Positions 47,858-58,568 of a DNA stretch of 64,000 nt are shown here, piece after piece. A model generated the notes under the pieces. It saw only the letters and a program-made list of their open reading frames with translations. It was not told the origin of the DNA and ran no database searches. Source of the stretch: Yarrowia lipolytica. Taxonomy: Eukaryota > Ascomycota > Dipodascomycetes > Dipodascales. The DNA lies in the NCBI RefSeq assembly GCF_001761485.1, contig NC_090770.1:1550001-1614000 (forward strand), given 5' to 3'. The number at the start of each line of letters is the position of its first letter. The first letter of the stretch is position 1. The translations under genes were made by a program, and so were the position numbers.

Positions 47858-48739
47858 TCACCGTTTGGAGGGGGCCACTTCATGGCCATTTTCCGTCTTT
47901 CGTTTCTTCTCTGGCGTGGCCGTTGGAGTCGAGTTATGGTCGGGTTGTGGTAGATCGAGCTCCTCCAGTGCTCGTTTTCGGGGTGTAATTGCTGGTGCCT
48001 TTTCGATCTGCTCTACATGAGTGTCGTATTCGTCGTCCTCATTAATAATCTCAGTGTCGTCCTCTTTCTGCTTTTCGATCTGCTCTGCAGGAGTGTCCTC
48101 GTCCATAGTATCCATGTCCTTCTCTTTCTCGTCTTCGTCTCGGACATGTCTGCTCTGTCTGGAAGCCTCAACTGCTGCTCTTCGAGGCTTGTCTGTGAGG
48201 AGTTTGTAGAGAACGTCAATAAATCTACCCATGTCCTTGGTGATATCTTGCCAGTCAAACGCCGCAGACGTCTTGTTGGCATCGTGATCAAACACATATC
48301 TGCAAAAATAGACATTGTCTCCCTTTTTGTCTTCCTGCGAGAGAGCCTCGAATGCAGCAAACGAATAACACAGGACAGGGAGATGCAGCTCCACCACAAG
48401 AATATCCACAATGGAGTTCATCATGACCAACTCTTGACCCTCGGAGTACCTGTTCTTGTTGGTATTGGGGATCACATGCGTAGGAGTGAGAGACTCAGCG
48501 TCGTTAAACAGTTTCATCAAGACACACCTGGCCTGCAGTCCCTCATCTCCGTGCTTGAGACCCTGGATCAATGCAAACTCCTTGCCTTCCACGTCCGGAT
48601 CGTCTCTTAGAAGAACCACATCTCCAGCAGATATCTCCACGTTGTTCTGGTCTCTGATCGCGTGAACCGCATCCTTCTTCGTGTTCTTGGGCGTCGATCT
48701 GGCCTCTGGCGAGTAAATTGCCGTGTACTCTTTGGTCAT
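47858..48739 (-). CDS. BAH-domain-like nuclear protein, unknown function
   Basis: A 293-residue protein. Residues about 25-165 have the look of a BAH domain: VEISAGDVVLLRDD opening strand, LIQGLKHGDEGLQARCVLMKLFN (core strands), QELVMMNSIVDILVVELHL, and YFCRYVFDHDANKTSAAFDW, which recalls the FYCRY-type block of Orc1/Sir3-type BAH domains. The rest is charged and low-complexity (repeated EQIEKxxxxD phrases at about 215 and 240) with a basic KRKTENG near the end, suggesting nuclear location. No AAA+ ATPase follows, so it is not full-length Orc1. The frame extends to 48793 only from a GTG; ATG 48739 is the start. The stop overlaps a perfect GTGAGTA donor (47861 leftwards), so a 3' intron is possible. 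Confidence 0.65.
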   Translation of the reverse strand: MTKEYTAIYSPEARSTPKNTKKDAVHAIRDQNNVEISAGDVVLLRDDPDVEGKEFALIQGLKHGDEGLQARCVLMKLFNDAESLTPTHVIPNTNKNRYSEGQELVMMNSIVDILVVELHLPVLCYSFAAFEALSQEDKKGDNVYFCRYVFDHDANKTSAAFDWQDITKDMGRFIDVLYKLLTDKPRRAAVEASRQSRHVRDEDEKEKDMDTMDEDTPAEQIEKQKEDDTEIINEDDEYDTHVEQIEKAPAITPRKRALEELDLPQPDHNSTPTATPEKKRKTENGHEVAPSKR

Positions 48740-50466
48740 GGTGGTGCTCGAGACAGCACTGTGGTTTACGCGTCGATATTTAGTTTCACTCACAGCCTAA
48801 TACAGTTATTGGAGAACCTAAGTATAATTTATTAGATTTAGTTAATGTAACGACTTACAACTTGGTGGCACCATGATCCGGTAGTAGCACACCCCAGAAT
48901 GAGATTCTAGATAAGCAGATACACAATATACAGGATGGACATCTCGTCTACGGGCTGGTTCCTCTCAGGATGTGAGAAATTGGCCAGCTATTGCCCTACC
49001 AAGTGTTATTTGTACCTTCCACTTTCGCGGTAAACCCTAACCCAACAAGACTACCAAGGGGTAATAAAACAGATGATAGAACACAGATCCAGTGACATAT
49101 ATTAGTTTATATATCTTGTAACTATCATGATAGTTTCTATACGTATTTTAACTATCAATATACTCCCTACTGTACACATTTTCTTTACGATACATACAAT
49201 CATTATTGCCCTAACACCTTTGTGAGTGAAAGTTGGGGACGGATCGAAACATCACTTGTTGACGATCTCTGAAATCTTCAGGTAATCGTGAATGGGAGGA
49301 GCAAAGACAGGAAGCTCGGGCGCGGTGATTTAGAGCTCGAGATCATTGGTCTGGTGGTTTCCTTGGCATATTCATCTCCAACATACAAGGTCTGGAGGGC
49401 TGGTAGTGAATGAGTCTAAGAAGATCTTGATCGAGGGGCCAGCGACGATCTGGAGACAGTTGTGGGAACTATCAGGATGACTACAAGTAGTAGAGCTTTT
49501 TGGAGTAGGTGACCGCACTTTTGGCTGCATTTTTGGCTGCAGTTGTTGCGTTGTTGGAAGACTTATTGTTGGAAGACTTATCACGTAGTGTTCAGAGATT
49601 AACGAGTACAATAAGTATATGTTTTCTTTCTCGTATTCGCATAAGTAAGTACATACTTGTATCAACCTCATCGCCAGCCCAAGCCAGTCTGCTACTGTAC
49701 TTGTACTTGTACAGCTGGAGATAGCAGCTGACTAATGGCGACAACAATCTCAATACAGAAACCCTTTTGAGTCAACAGGAGTTTAGTACATGTCCAATAT
49801 CGCACTTTCGTACTCACTACAATAGCTATGGTATTTGTACCTATTGTTTTTTTTATTTAATTTATTTAATTTTTTTTATTCTATATATTAGACTATATTG
49901 TTACTCACTGTAGACTCAAATCTCTCAGTTGCCAGTTGAGTCAAAATGATCAGGGAGCAACCTCCGCTCCACGTGGATCAGAAATTTCCTTCTATCCCCT
50001 CCTTATATTATCTCTACTTCCCCACCATCACCAATATCCGTCTATCTGTTTGTTTTCTACTTTCGATCCATTTTAATCCATTTTTATCCATTTTTGCGGT
50101 TTTTACAACACACGGCGCTGTTTAAATTAGACTCGGACCTGGTGGGGCAAAACCAAAAAGATCCCGCTAAAAGTGATGATCATCCAGAGACCGCTTGGAG
50201 AAACCAAAGGGGACGGGACAGCTCCAGTTGGGTCATGTGATGGGCTTCTCCGCCGGCAACCGTCCCTATTTCCTACTTTTTCGGCCGCTTTTGCCCCCTC
50301 CAAAGCCCCATCAAACACCCCATGACCGCCCAAGTCACGTGCGCCTTATCAGAGTCATTTCAACTCTATTTCCGACCAAGTGCATGACTGATCCAACAAG
50401 ATATATATATCTGCACTCCTGCCTCAACCACATCACAACACGACACAAACACCTCCAGATACACGC
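48740..50466. other. 1.7 kb intergenic; MCH1 promoter at right
   Basis: Contains CCCTAACCC at 49035-49043 (TTAGGG-type on minus), TACTTGTACTTGTAC at 49696-49710, an A/T-rich block at 49845-49890, CCATTTTTATCCATTTTT repeats at 50065-50095, CACGTG at 50336-50341 and the MCH1 TATA box. No gene seen. Confidence 0.45.
50401..50410 (+). promoter_or_regulatory. TATA box of MCH1-like gene
   Basis: ATATATATAT, 57-66 bp upstream of the ATG at 50467. Confidence 0.55.
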
Positions 50467-51927
50467 ATGGTAGACGAAAGAACACCCCTCAAGGCGGTGA
50501 CAACGCGCGAAGACGCGCCCACGGCGGTGATGCGTCCGAAACCGGTCGGAAAGTCGATCTTTGCACTGTCCATTTTGGGCACGCTCTCAGCGGCATCCAT
50601 CTCCCTGTTCTCCATGTACGGACAGACCCTACAGCATAAACTGGGTTTCACACAGGTCCAGGTCAACTCCGTGTCCATCTCGTCGTTACTGGGCATGTAT
50701 CTGCTGATGCCTGTGATCGGATACCTGGGAGACACATACGGATCCAACTACTTGGCCCTCTTTTCCTGGATCACCTTCCCCGCAAGCTACTCCATCGCCA
50801 GTGGCATTTTCTCCACCGCCGCAGACTGGCACAGAGAAACCGGAGAGGCCCTCCCTAGAGCTGCCCCCGAAATGGCCCTGTGCTTCTTCTTCATCGGTGC
50901 CAGCACCTCTTGCATGTACTACGCCTCTCTCAAAGCAAGTGCCCACTCCATGTCCGTCTACTTTGCGGAGGACGGCAAGCTACAAACCTACACACCTGGA
51001 TACGCCATCTGGGGCCCCGTTGCGGCCTTTGGGCTGTCGTCCTTGTGGCAATCTCAGTTGCTTCGAGCTGTTTTCATCACTGGCAAGAACGTCAACGTTG
51101 CCGGTATCTTTCTCTTTTTCGCAGGCCTCTATGCGGTCATCTGTGGAATCATCTTCTTTTCATGTCGAACGGCCGAGTCTATGGCTTCAGAGTTGCGAAA
51201 GAAAGCCGAAGCGTCCACCGACTGCAACTGCGACGGACCCGGACACGAAGGAGCCACTCTCAAGGAGTTCTTCACCGACAAGACCGCCTGGCTGTTTCTG
51301 CTCTGCTTTGTGTTCATCGGAGGCCCGTTTGAGATGTTTCAGAACAACATGGGGGCTATTCTGGACACTGTGACGGTGGAGAACGCGGACTCGCCCTCTT
51401 TCTCCACCCACGTGTCTCTGTTTGCAACCTTCTCCACGGTTTCGCGTCTGGTGGTGGGATTCTCGTCAGAGGCAATGGAATCTCACGTGTCACGACCCGT
51501 GCTTCTCAGTGTGATTGCCCTGGTTGCAGCATGCATCCATCTGATGGTGCCTTCTGGAATCTTCACCGTGTTTGACAACGCCAAGTACTTTTCGGTTGTG
51601 ACCATCGTTAACGGCTTTTCGTATGGCTCGTCGTTCACCCTTGTGCCCACCATTGTCACCAAAGTGTGGGGTATCGCCAATCTCGGTACTATCTGGGGCT
51701 CCTTCATTCTGGCTTTGGCTGTGGGGTCTCTTGGCTACGGGCTGCTATTTGCCAAGGTTTATGACGCTGCCAGCGAGGTGGGGGTGGGCTCCATGTCACA
51801 GGTTTGTTCAGGCGTGCATTGCTACGGCCTGACATTTGTCATCACCGGCACCGGTCTCGCTTTCGCTGCTGCTGCTGTCTTTTTCATTTGGGTCTTCATG
51901 TGGAAGAAGCGAGGAATTCACATGTAA
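50467..51927 (+). CDS. MCH1: MCH1-like monocarboxylate-transporter-family MFS protein
   Basis: A 486-residue protein with 12 hydrophobic helices. The N-terminal half has SMYGQTLQHKLGFTQVQVNSVSI, LGMYLLMPVIGYLGDTYG and CFFFIGASTSCMYYASL, lining up with S. cerevisiae Mch1 (SLYSQPWQKHL, LGMYLTPPILGMIADSHG, CFVFIGISTSALYFSAL). The second half has GGPFEMFQNNMGAI against GPLEMFIANMGSL, then PTIVTKVWGIANLGTIWGS. A cysteine-rich central loop (DCNCDGPGHEG) lies at about 250-262. S. cerevisiae Mch1 is a vacuolar-membrane protein that does not detectably carry monocarboxylates, so the substrate is open; nodulin-like/MFS relatives are the alternative. ATG is the first of the frame with a TATA box close upstream. 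No intron. Confidence 0.85.
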   Translation: MVDERTPLKAVTTREDAPTAVMRPKPVGKSIFALSILGTLSAASISLFSMYGQTLQHKLGFTQVQVNSVSISSLLGMYLLMPVIGYLGDTYGSNYLALFSWITFPASYSIASGIFSTAADWHRETGEALPRAAPEMALCFFFIGASTSCMYYASLKASAHSMSVYFAEDGKLQTYTPGYAIWGPVAAFGLSSLWQSQLLRAVFITGKNVNVAGIFLFFAGLYAVICGIIFFSCRTAESMASELRKKAEASTDCNCDGPGHEGATLKEFFTDKTAWLFLLCFVFIGGPFEMFQNNMGAILDTVTVENADSPSFSTHVSLFATFSTVSRLVVGFSSEAMESHVSRPVLLSVIALVAACIHLMVPSGIFTVFDNAKYFSVVTIVNGFSYGSSFTLVPTIVTKVWGIANLGTIWGSFILALAVGSLGYGLLFAKVYDAASEVGVGSMSQVCSGVHCYGLTFVITGTGLAFAAAAVFFIWVFMWKKRGIHM

Positions 51928-52165
51928 CTTATATTCATATGCATTGTTGAAGGGATGGCTCACAGTAATTACCAGCACAATGGACTGTCACAAGGGAAGT
52001 GTGAGTCGACGTGAAGCTGTTACAATTATGAGTAGGTGCAATTACTCTATGTTTCATGAGAATATGTATGGTTACCGTCCTTGCCTACAGGTACATTTAT
52101 GGCTTCAAATAAGATACCCCTGACCAAAACAACCTTGCCAGAAGGTGCTTTTGGTCTCGGTAGTG

Positions 52166-52865
52166 CTATTTCTTAGCTCCCGCGACGGCCAACCTGTCGG
52201 CAGCATCGTTTCCGGGGTTTCCAGAGTGACCCTTGACCTTGATGATGTCGACTCGGTCTCCCAGCCTGTTCAACTTGTTGAGAGTGGGCTCAATGATGAT
52301 GTCTCTGAGTTTTGACAGGCTCGTTATTGGACGTTACCGAGCCGTTGCTCTGCCATTTGTCTCCCCAATTGTTGAGAGAGTTGACGGTGTACTGCGAGCC
52401 CGTCTTGATATCGTAGTTCTTGCTGTCGTTTCGGCTGTGCACCTTGGAAACTGTCGTGGACGGCCTCCAGTTCAGCCCGTTAGTTGATTGTTGGCTTCCG
52501 GCAACAGGTCGGCTGACGTCATCGGATTTTCCGGCGCTGAAGTACACCCCGACGCTAGCCCTGGCGTTGGACGACTGGTTGTTGCTGCAGGCTCCGTCAG
52601 TGTACACAGTCAGTCGACTGCTGGAGCTGTAGGAGCTGCGGGAGCTGCTGCTCTTGCTCACGCGGTTGGAGGAGGAGGACGAGGGGGACGAGTAAGATCT
52701 GTGGCTACTAGATCCGCTGTAGTCTCCAGAGACATTTGACGAGATATAGCCAATAGGTGGGTCGTAAAAACGAACAATTGAGCCCGCCAAATCAATTGAG
52801 CACATTGCAATGGTCTCTAGCAGTAATTTTCTCGAATCTACGCTGCATAATACGGACCATACCAT
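52166..52865 (-). pseudogene. decayed RNase H1 gene, copy A
   Basis: From ATG 52865 the minus strand gives a short hydrophobic start, a Ser-rich linker (about 50-85), then the RNase H core LTVYTDGACSNNQ with the first catalytic Asp. The block carrying the catalytic Glu (RAELEAVHDSFQ) is readable only in another frame around 52480, after which NDSKNYDIKTGSQYTVNSL returns; here Gly replaces the second catalytic Asp of the usual TDSQY. Past EPVK (about 52310) the last part, IIEPTLNKLN then VKGHSGNPGNDAADRLA with the final Asp, is in a third position. So three indels plus one lost catalytic residue. RNase H1 removes RNA from RNA:DNA hybrids. No hybrid-binding domain is seen upstream. A decayed duplicate; where the working gene lies cannot be told from this window. 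Confidence 0.75.
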
Positions 52866-55030
52866 ATGACCTTTGCACGAGGGGAGTGTGCAGACTTATG
52901 TTAATTTAACATCCACTTACGAGACATCTGTGGGTGTTTCCCTCATCATAGTCGCCACCTTGGGCAACAAGTTTCCACAAGTTTCCACAAGTTTCTACAC
53001 GACGATGTTCCCTATGTCCTGACTTCTCACTCATGGATATTTTTACCCAATTGGGTGTTACCCGGTACTTGTAGCCACAGCCTCTAAGCTCCTCTTCTAT
53101 ATATATCTAGAGAACTCCCCTATAGTATATACTGTACTAGTATATACTACAGTACATACAGTACATACTTGCAATATACTGCATAGAGTCTATCCTCTGA
53201 AAGCTACAGTATACGATATCAACCTAGCGACAGGTGCACTCTTTCAACAGCGCGCCTAACCTTGGATACTGTACTATAACTCTTGAGAAGAGCTTTATAG
53301 GTCCTCGGCAACCCAGCACCTATTTCTGAGTGTGTTTCCCCTTGGTCAGATTGTGACACCCGAGAGTGGGGGTCTCCGTGTATGACATCGTTACTGAGGA
53401 AGCAACCTTCGTCTTCGACAATGTTAGCGCGCTACAGTCGGATGGGCAGGAAGTTATTTCAGAGTACAATACATGCTGTACTTCTTCATCGGGGGTTTAG
53501 CCACATCCATTGACGCTGTCTATGGCCATAATTAATTACATGTGCAGAAGCTCACAGCCTTGGAGCGACCGAACTCGGGAAATGGCGGCGGGAGGACTTG
53601 ACACGAAATGGGGAAATGGCACCGATCCTCCAACAAGATTGTCTATTGTAGACAGTTTGCAGAAAGAATGTTCGGACAGGACAACAGAACTCAAGCCGCA
53701 GACTTTGGACGAGACAACTCCAATGCGTAGCCATGTCCTATGTCGCCCACATCGGATTTGAGGATGGAATATATGTTGTTTTTGAGTAAACCCGACCGAG
53801 TTGGAATAAAAGGGAGTTCTTCAAAAGAGATTGCATACAATGCTAGACTTGCGCAAGGTCGTGAATGTACTGGACCGAATGATCTGTCCTGTTTGGAGTC
53901 TCATTCAATGCCACCGTCAGTATACACGAGTTCTAACAATAACGCTCATCTCATTGTACGATGATTGATATTACGCTCAATAACAGAATCATATTACAAG
54001 CATCACTTGCAATCCAGCAGATCAACCTAAGTATGACCTCTTCATTAAGCCTCAAGCTCATCTCATCTACCGAAAGTTCCTGTTATCATGCATAATCTAT
54101 GCTGCTTAAATTTTATATGATTTAGGTGAAAAAATCTTGGTGGAAACACGGCAGCTGTCTCGAAATACAACTGTTTGCGACGCGATATAGATAATAATAC
54201 AGACATCAATACATACCAATACAGACCAAGACAGACCGAGACATCCGAATTCATCAACAAAAAAGTCCATTACCCTCATTCTTGAGAGAATAGCCAAAAC
54301 ATAATAATCAGCGAACACCCAAACGGAATCAGAAATATCCAATATTACTGTGTCTGTAGTCAAGTCAGCAGATCTATCGCTAGAGATGTGGTAATAATGT
54401 AAATGCCACAATGATGTGAAGAAAAATAGGGGAACATGGAGACAGATTACAGTATGGTACAGTACAGCACATACTTGTACAAGTCACAGCCACACAGTTT
54501 TTTCTTTACGACCTTCTCCAAGTACCAAAACCCAACTACGATATGATATATACCGTCCAGATCCGAAGGTGACATCAGCATCAATGGTCAGAATCAACCG
54601 AGACGTCTTCCCAGTCACCCCTACTTGCTTGCTCCAGCTACACCTCCATACCACCTCCATACCCTCCGTAAAAACAGCTCCGACTAGAAAAATACATTTA
54701 TGGCACTATTCAAAAAGAAATTTGTAGAAGCTCTGGCCACAGTATTGTAACATGAAACATGATTATCATAATTATGTCTTCTGCAATTATTGTCAGTTTA
54801 TCGAAGGAGTGTGAACATACTGTACCAGTATGTAGGTGGTGTTGACAGTTACCGAATGTAAAGCTCGCCTATAATCAACAGTAAAGAATGGTTTCCTCAA
54901 AATAGTTATATATGGCATGTGGTCCACATATGAACACGTTTCCAACTCGTAGATACATTTTCTTCAGAAAATGTATTACGTAATCACAATTTATAAGGCA
55001 GTGGAAACTATTAGCAGGAAATCAAATATC
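52866..55030. other. 2.2 kb gene-poor region
   Basis: Includes GTTTCCACAAGTTTC repeats at 52967-53000, direct TAGTATATACT repeats at 53123-53148 with dense TACAGTAC/TATACTGT motifs to 53185, and frames of 60-100 codons without resemblance. CAATACAxACCAAGACAGACC repeats near 54208-54240. No gene supported. Confidence 0.4.
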
Positions 55031-55115
55031 GCCTGGCTAGCTCAATCGGTAGAGCGTGAGACTCTTATTCCAAGGTCATCTCAAGGGCTGTGGGTTCAAG
55101 CCCCCACGTCGGGCT
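55031..55115 (+). tRNA. tRNA-Lys(CTT) with intron
   Basis: 85 nt: acceptor GCCTGGC pairs with GTCGGGC (two G-U), discriminator T. D arm TAGCTCAATCGGTAGAGC. Anticodon arm TGAGA, loop CTCTTA, giving CTT for AAG codons. A short intron of about 10 nt (TTCCAAGGTC) follows position 37, then TCTCA. T arm GTGGGTTCAAGCCCCAC. T-rich terminator follows (ACTTTTTCTCTTTTT). Confidence 0.93.
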
Positions 55116-56680
55116 TTACTTTTTCTCTTTTTACATGTGCTCGTTTTTAAAGAATATCCAATAATGCTTTTGTGATACCGCACTAACGGATACAGTACTG
55201 TGCTTGTAGTATCTGGCGGATCCATGGGATTATCATAACTGGTTAACAAGGAGTCTGCTATCGGCGGATAATTCCGTTGTGTGAATTTTAGAGTTCCGTT
55301 TACCATGAATACGAATACGAATACGAATACTTCGTTGTTATGTAAACCAGTCCCCTTTATGATACTATCACGTGACAGAGGAGCGTTGGTATTGTCGTAC
55401 TTATCTAATTTTTCGAGTTTCGTTCCATTCTTGCTAACATATGACTGTTGTTTTCGACCGTCCATCTTGGGCGTCTAGTTCTTGTAGCAGCGATTGACAC
55501 CACCATACCTTCAATGACGACACCTTCAAGGAGGATACCTCTGTGGAAGATACCACCATTATTACCCATTCGAAATTTCCATTTCTCAGCATGATATATA
55601 CCTCCGCTGAACCCTACTTTCTCCCTCACCGAAAGCTACAGTACAGTAATCAATCTGAGCTTTACGCTAAGGATTCGATCACCTGAAAGATGCTGTGCTA
55701 TCGAATGAGACTCAGCCAACACTCGTCCAGGACAAGTAGTTGCCAAATGGAGCCGTACACCTCTTAAAATGACGCAATGACTGAGTTCCACACGAAACTA
55801 TTTGCAAGAATTGTACTCTTCTCAGGTGGTACCACAGGAGTAACACCTAGGTGAGTGTAGAGCACCCTTCGACATTGGTAGCTCACACGGGTGAAATTAC
55901 TATTCTGGGTAACAGAGAGCCAGTACGAGCAGCAATGGACAGTATTGTACTTAGCAGCAGGTTGGTTGCTGTGATTCAGCGACCTTGTCTGAGAACCGCC
56001 GGGAACTGTAGACCAGAACTACCAGCAAACGAGCAACTTGAACGCATCCAGTGGCACTGTGAACAGTGGGCGCATTCCAGCTCGAGAGCGATACTTGGTC
56101 AGCGACACACAGTACCATGACATGTCTAACGAGCCAGCAACTGCAAAGTGTTCCAAGCCATCGAGGATCTGAACAGTTTTTCAGCCAACGACCGACGAGA
56201 GCCGAGTCTGTCTCTGATAAGAGCATTGGAGTCCCCGTATACGAGCAAGATACAAGCTGTCAGTCGGAGATGCAACAATCTCATTCGAAAGAAAGAAAGT
56301 AGGCTGGTAATTTACAAAGGAAAGAGCATATGACTTGAGCTGAACCGCTGAGAACAATACAACGAATGAACCGATGAGTCCCACCCAAGCTATCACTTGC
56401 AGTCGAGCTGTAGGAGATTGGTACAAGTACATACCGGAATACACCACCTTCGAATGAAACCGAGGTCAGGAAAAGTGAAGGTCGACTGCTGGTGTCCAAC
56501 TTGTCCAGCAAGTATGCGAGAGTTCCACTGAAAGCGACTGTCAGATCTGAAGATTGACTAAACATGGTTGAATCACAGTGTTGCACTGCAAAAGATCAAA
56601 GTAGGACTGTTGATTCGTTGTCACACATAGGTTGGAGACGTGGCAGGCAAAAGAAAAGCCATTCGCGAGGGAAAAAGAAG
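55116..56680. other. 1.6 kb gene-poor region left of the 5S gene
   Basis: Three ACGAATACGAATACGAATAC-type repeats at 55307-55330, TCACGTGA at 55368-55375, and frames under 130 codons without similarity. No gene supported. Confidence 0.4.
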
Positions 56681-56799
56681 AATTGCAGCACCCAGGATTC
56701 TCGTATGGTCTCCCACTACAATACTAACTGGGCTCTCTGGTGCTTGACTATGGCTGATCGGACGGGAAGCCGTATTTTCACCAGGATATGGCCGCAACT
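56681..56799 (-). rRNA. 5S ribosomal RNA
   Basis: The minus strand reads GTTGCGGCCATATC at the 5' end, CCCGTCCGATCA in the conserved loop, AGTCAAGCACCAGAGAGCC, AGTTAGTATTGTAGTGGG, AGACCATACGAGAATCCTGG and ends GGGTGCTGCAATTC, in the same order as yeast 5S rRNA. The 5' and 3' ends pair (GTTGCGGC with GCTGCAAT region) to form helix I. Length about 119 nt is standard. A T-rich stretch (TTCTTTTTCCC) follows as the Pol III terminator. Y. lipolytica carries its 5S genes dispersed rather than in the rDNA unit, which fits a lone copy here. Ends uncertain by one or two bases. Confidence 0.95.
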
Positions 56800-57077
56800 G
56801 TCGGAAACAGTGTCTGAGAGCTTTCGACAGGCCAAAGAAGTCACGTGAAGAGAAAAAATATGAAGATTATGGCCAAAAAAATCAAAAGTCTGGGGGGTTG
56901 GTTCGTATGACCAGCTGAATTGACTAATATGGGAAGTGCAGTTCACAAGAATCAAAGAAAGGCAACAGAAAGATAAGAAAACTCACGTTCAGTTTGTACA
57001 CTCCCTCTCAAGAAGCATTCAATCTTTCCAAGAAATTCGATTCCACAGGCAATTGTCCATCAGACCTTCCACCGAGA

Positions 57078-57953
57078 TCAATACTCTTCCCAGAACACTC
57101 CTTCTCCTGCAAGTCTGTCCGCCTGATTATTGGCGTTATCACCACTGTGAGCTCGCACCTTCTTCAATCCAATAACATTAGTGCAAGAGGCGTTAAGATT
57201 GGTAATGTCCCGGATCAAGTCTCTATTGCACACGGGCAAGCCCCTGGCATTTATCCATCCGTTTTTTTGCCATGTTGTGACCCACTTGGACAGACAGTTG
57301 ATGACATACTCAGAATCCGTGCAGATCTGATACATGCGATTATCTGTCTGGGTGCTGAGTATTTCCAAGGCTCTCTGAACAGCAGCCCGCTCGGCTCTCT
57401 GGTTGGTTTGAAGATCTCCTCGGAGACGAGCGGAGACATTCAAAGGGTTGTTGTTTCCAAAAAAACACACCAATTCCAGCTGCAGCATCAAATTGGCCGT
57501 TTCGAGGGCACGCACCGTCAGTGTAAACCAGACAGATGCGGTCTCCCCGGTCGTTCACGTAGCTGGGATCCTGTACGAACCCCTTAATGTAGTTGCGTAT
57601 CCGTTGAGTCCCACCTGGTTGATGGCCTGCTGCATTGAGAGACACTCCTGGATGAGGGATCCCGTAGCATAGATTCCCGCCACCACTAGGTCGTCGAAAA
57701 TCTTGTCTTTGATCACCTAGTGGATTCCGCGCCGTGAGGAAGCGTGGTGATGCTTGGAGGACAGGTCTGATTCAAATTTGACTCGAGGCTCGATATTCAT
57801 TTGTGAGCCTCCCAGATATGCCTCGGCATGCTGGTAGACATTGAACCCCTTCCATTGGGCGTTTGGATACTCCGTGATCTGGTACTGAGTCACATCCAGG
57901 TGTTCATAGATATCGGGGTTGTGGCCCACTCTGACAGAGTAGTAGTTTTTCAT
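57078..57953 (-). pseudogene. disrupted RNase H1 gene with hybrid-binding domain, copy B
   Basis: From ATG 57953 (MKNYYSVRVGHNPDIYEHL) the minus strand encodes an RNase H1 hybrid-binding domain (residues 1-45, ending WKGFNVYQHAEAYL). The frame stops at 57717. A linker follows (VVAGIYATGSLIQECLSMQQAINQ), then the catalytic domain: LVYTDGACPRNG (first Asp), AGIGVFF, then in another frame NQRAERAAVQRAL (Glu), ICTDSEYVINCLSKW (second Asp), GWINARG and VRAHSGDNANNQADRLA (His and last Asp), stopping at 57078. All four catalytic acids survive, with at least two to three frame breaks. The domain plan is that of cellular RNase H1. Better preserved than copy A 5 kb away on the same strand. Introns might explain one break but no good splice sites were seen. 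Confidence 0.78.
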
Positions 57954-58568
57954 TGGAACAAAGGAACAATACAAGTGTCGTTAACAAGCCAATTGTCGCT
58001 GTCATGCCCACCGTATTCGCATAAGCCCTGGTTGGACCTTGTAGTGTGGTTGATGTACAAGTACATAGTAGTGGCACCATAAAGTTGGAGATGTCAAACA
58101 TGGGAAGTGTTCGTGTGAATGTGCCGCTACGATACTGGTTCAAATGGAGAGGAAATGACTGCGAGTCCTAGATGGAATAGTACAATTGTATCGACGTTTC
58201 ATAACAACGGTGGCATCTAAGGGACCGTTGTCAGTGGTTTGATCCGCCCAAAGTTCAAGTAAGTTTTTAAGTAAACTGACAAGAAGGTCAAGTAGATACT
58301 GAAGATGATGAGGGCAGCAAAGAGCAGCTTAGGAAACTACAGTATATACTGTACTGGTTCTGTAGAAGAAAAACACATGTCTCATACTTCTAGTACAACA
58401 GGCCAAATAGATACACCTCCCTACGTCTTGATCAACATAGACCCCGCCACCGTCCTCACCCTCTAAATCACCATCCTAATGAATGTATTTGTATGATTAG
58501 TAGGCAGAATCATTCTGTCTGCACTCCATGCACATGTCTACGGCGTCCCACGTTTGACTCTTCTCTGG
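57954..58568. other. intergenic
   Basis: About 600 bp between the RNase H1 copy B start and the 3' end of the gene at 58569. TACAAGTA at 58057 and ACAGTATATACTGTAC at 58338-58353 (a near palindrome). Nothing coding. Confidence 0.4.

Noticed and set aside
52166-57953. RNase H domains as parts of a retroelement
   Set aside because: Copy B has the cellular RNase H1 hybrid-binding domain and both read as stand-alone RNase H1. No reverse transcriptase, integrase or gag motif lies nearby.
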